Source of the DNA: Deltaproteobacteria bacterium RIFCSPLOWO2_12_FULL_60_16
GTDB lineage: Bacteria; Desulfobacterota; Binatia; UBA9968
Reading direction: 5' to 3'
DNA length: 7,437 nucleotides
Assembly (NCBI GenBank): GCA_001798565.1
Contig: MGSR01000108.1
Location: forward strand, 1-7,437
In this document: piece after piece, positions 7,035 through 7,437 of the stretch
Layout: each line of letters begins with the position of its first letter
How positions within the stretch are numbered: the first letter of the stretch is position 1
Position numbers and translations under genes: made by a program
Notes under the pieces: generated by a model
The model's input: only the letters and a program-made list of their open reading frames with translations
The model's database searches: none
What the model was told of the DNA's origin: nothing

Positions 7035-7437
7035 CTACGCTGTCTCAGACGGCTTAACCGCACAGATTTTTATACTTACAACCGACCTTGCAATCCCGAT
7101 TACTTCCTCGGGAGTCAGATTTGGGCTCTCAATAACGGATTTCGCCGTTGGATCATTAACCATACAGTCGAGACCAAAAAACGCCTCGTCCATAATCCTG
7201 ACCTCCTGAAATCCGGCTTGTTCTATGGTTGCCAAATAGTCATGCTTCAGCATGGCCCCGGCAAGACAGCCAACATACGCCTCAATTGAGCTTTTGACGG
7301 AATCCGGCAGTTCCTTCAACAACACGACATCTGAGATCATAATTCTGCCACCCGGCTTGAGCACCCGGAACGCCTCGCTGAAGGCCCTCCCTTTGTCGGG
7401 CACAAGATTGATGACGCAATTCGAGATGACGACGTCA
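7035..7437 (-). CDS. arsM: ArsM-like arsenite methyltransferase, C-terminal part (5' end beyond window)
   Basis: S-adenosylmethionine-dependent methyltransferase related to ArsM, which methylates trivalent arsenic in the cytosol to forms that can leave the cell. The 133 visible residues enter from the right edge in frame: DVVISNCVINL (1-11), PDKGRAFSEAFRVLKPGGR (13-31) and ISDVVL (34-39) are the strand-4/strand-5 part of the Rossmann fold with the family-typical SNCVINL. A cysteine in YVGCLAGA (C57) stands where ArsM has an arsenic-binding cysteine. The C-terminus has LDCMVNDP (89-96) and SVVSIKICAVKP (118-129). ArsM proteins are usually 260-350 residues, so about half, including the SAM-binding glycine loop and the N-terminal cysteines, is missing. 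The GTG at 7403 is internal, not the start. The ArsM assignment is good at the family level; substrate is unproven. Confidence 0.82.
   Translation of the reverse strand, partial: DVVISNCVINLVPDKGRAFSEAFRVLKPGGRIMISDVVLLKELPDSVKSSIEAYVGCLAGAMLKHDYLATIEQAGFQEVRIMDEAFFGLDCMVNDPTAKSVIESPNLTPEEVIGIARSVVSIKICAVKPSETA

Overview
The window comes from a moderately GC-rich bacterial chromosome. The gene set is a tandem, double-length UvrA, a 7-deazaguanine synthase, a Phd/RelE-type toxin-antitoxin pair and an ArsM-like methyltransferase. Very long UvrA proteins with four ABC modules are known from Chlamydia and from Geobacter-like and related lineages. An uncultured Desulfobacterota- or Methylomirabilota-like bacterium is a reasonable guess, but no phylogenetic marker in the window settles it.

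Layout. Positions 1-5070 (minus strand) are one uninterrupted frame of 1690 codons that runs off the left edge. It is two complete UvrA architectures fused head to tail, lacking only the last part of the fourth ABC module because the window ends. Upstream of it on the same strand, after a 71-bp gap built from inverted heptanucleotide repeats, lies an 80-codon gene of unknown function (5142-5384). It is probably co-transcribed with uvrA. Divergently, on the plus strand, queE (5487-6173) encodes 7-carboxy-7-deazaguanine synthase, starting at GTG without an obvious Shine-Dalgarno. Converging on queE with 13 bp between stop codons is a minus-strand toxin-antitoxin operon: antitoxin 6461-6745, toxin 6187-6477, overlapping by 17 nt. 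It has a good sigma-70-like promoter overlaid by palindromes. A roughly 290-bp intergenic stretch then holds a 14-bp palindrome and an attC-like segment. The attC-like segment starts shortly after the stop of an ArsM-type methyltransferase gene, whose 3' part (7035-7437, minus) fills the right edge.

How the genes work together. There is no single pathway. uvrA (nucleotide excision repair) and the small upstream gene form one transcription unit. queE belongs to queuosine/7-deazapurine synthesis and stands alone here. The TA pair is a self-contained, autoregulated module. The arsM-like gene followed by an attC-like sequence has the layout of an integron gene cassette, though the attC is degenerate. 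The most interesting signal is internal to the UvrA fusion: both copies keep their ATPase motifs and zinc-binding cysteines, but the N-terminal copy lacks the conserved motifs of the UvrB-interaction region while the C-terminal copy keeps them.
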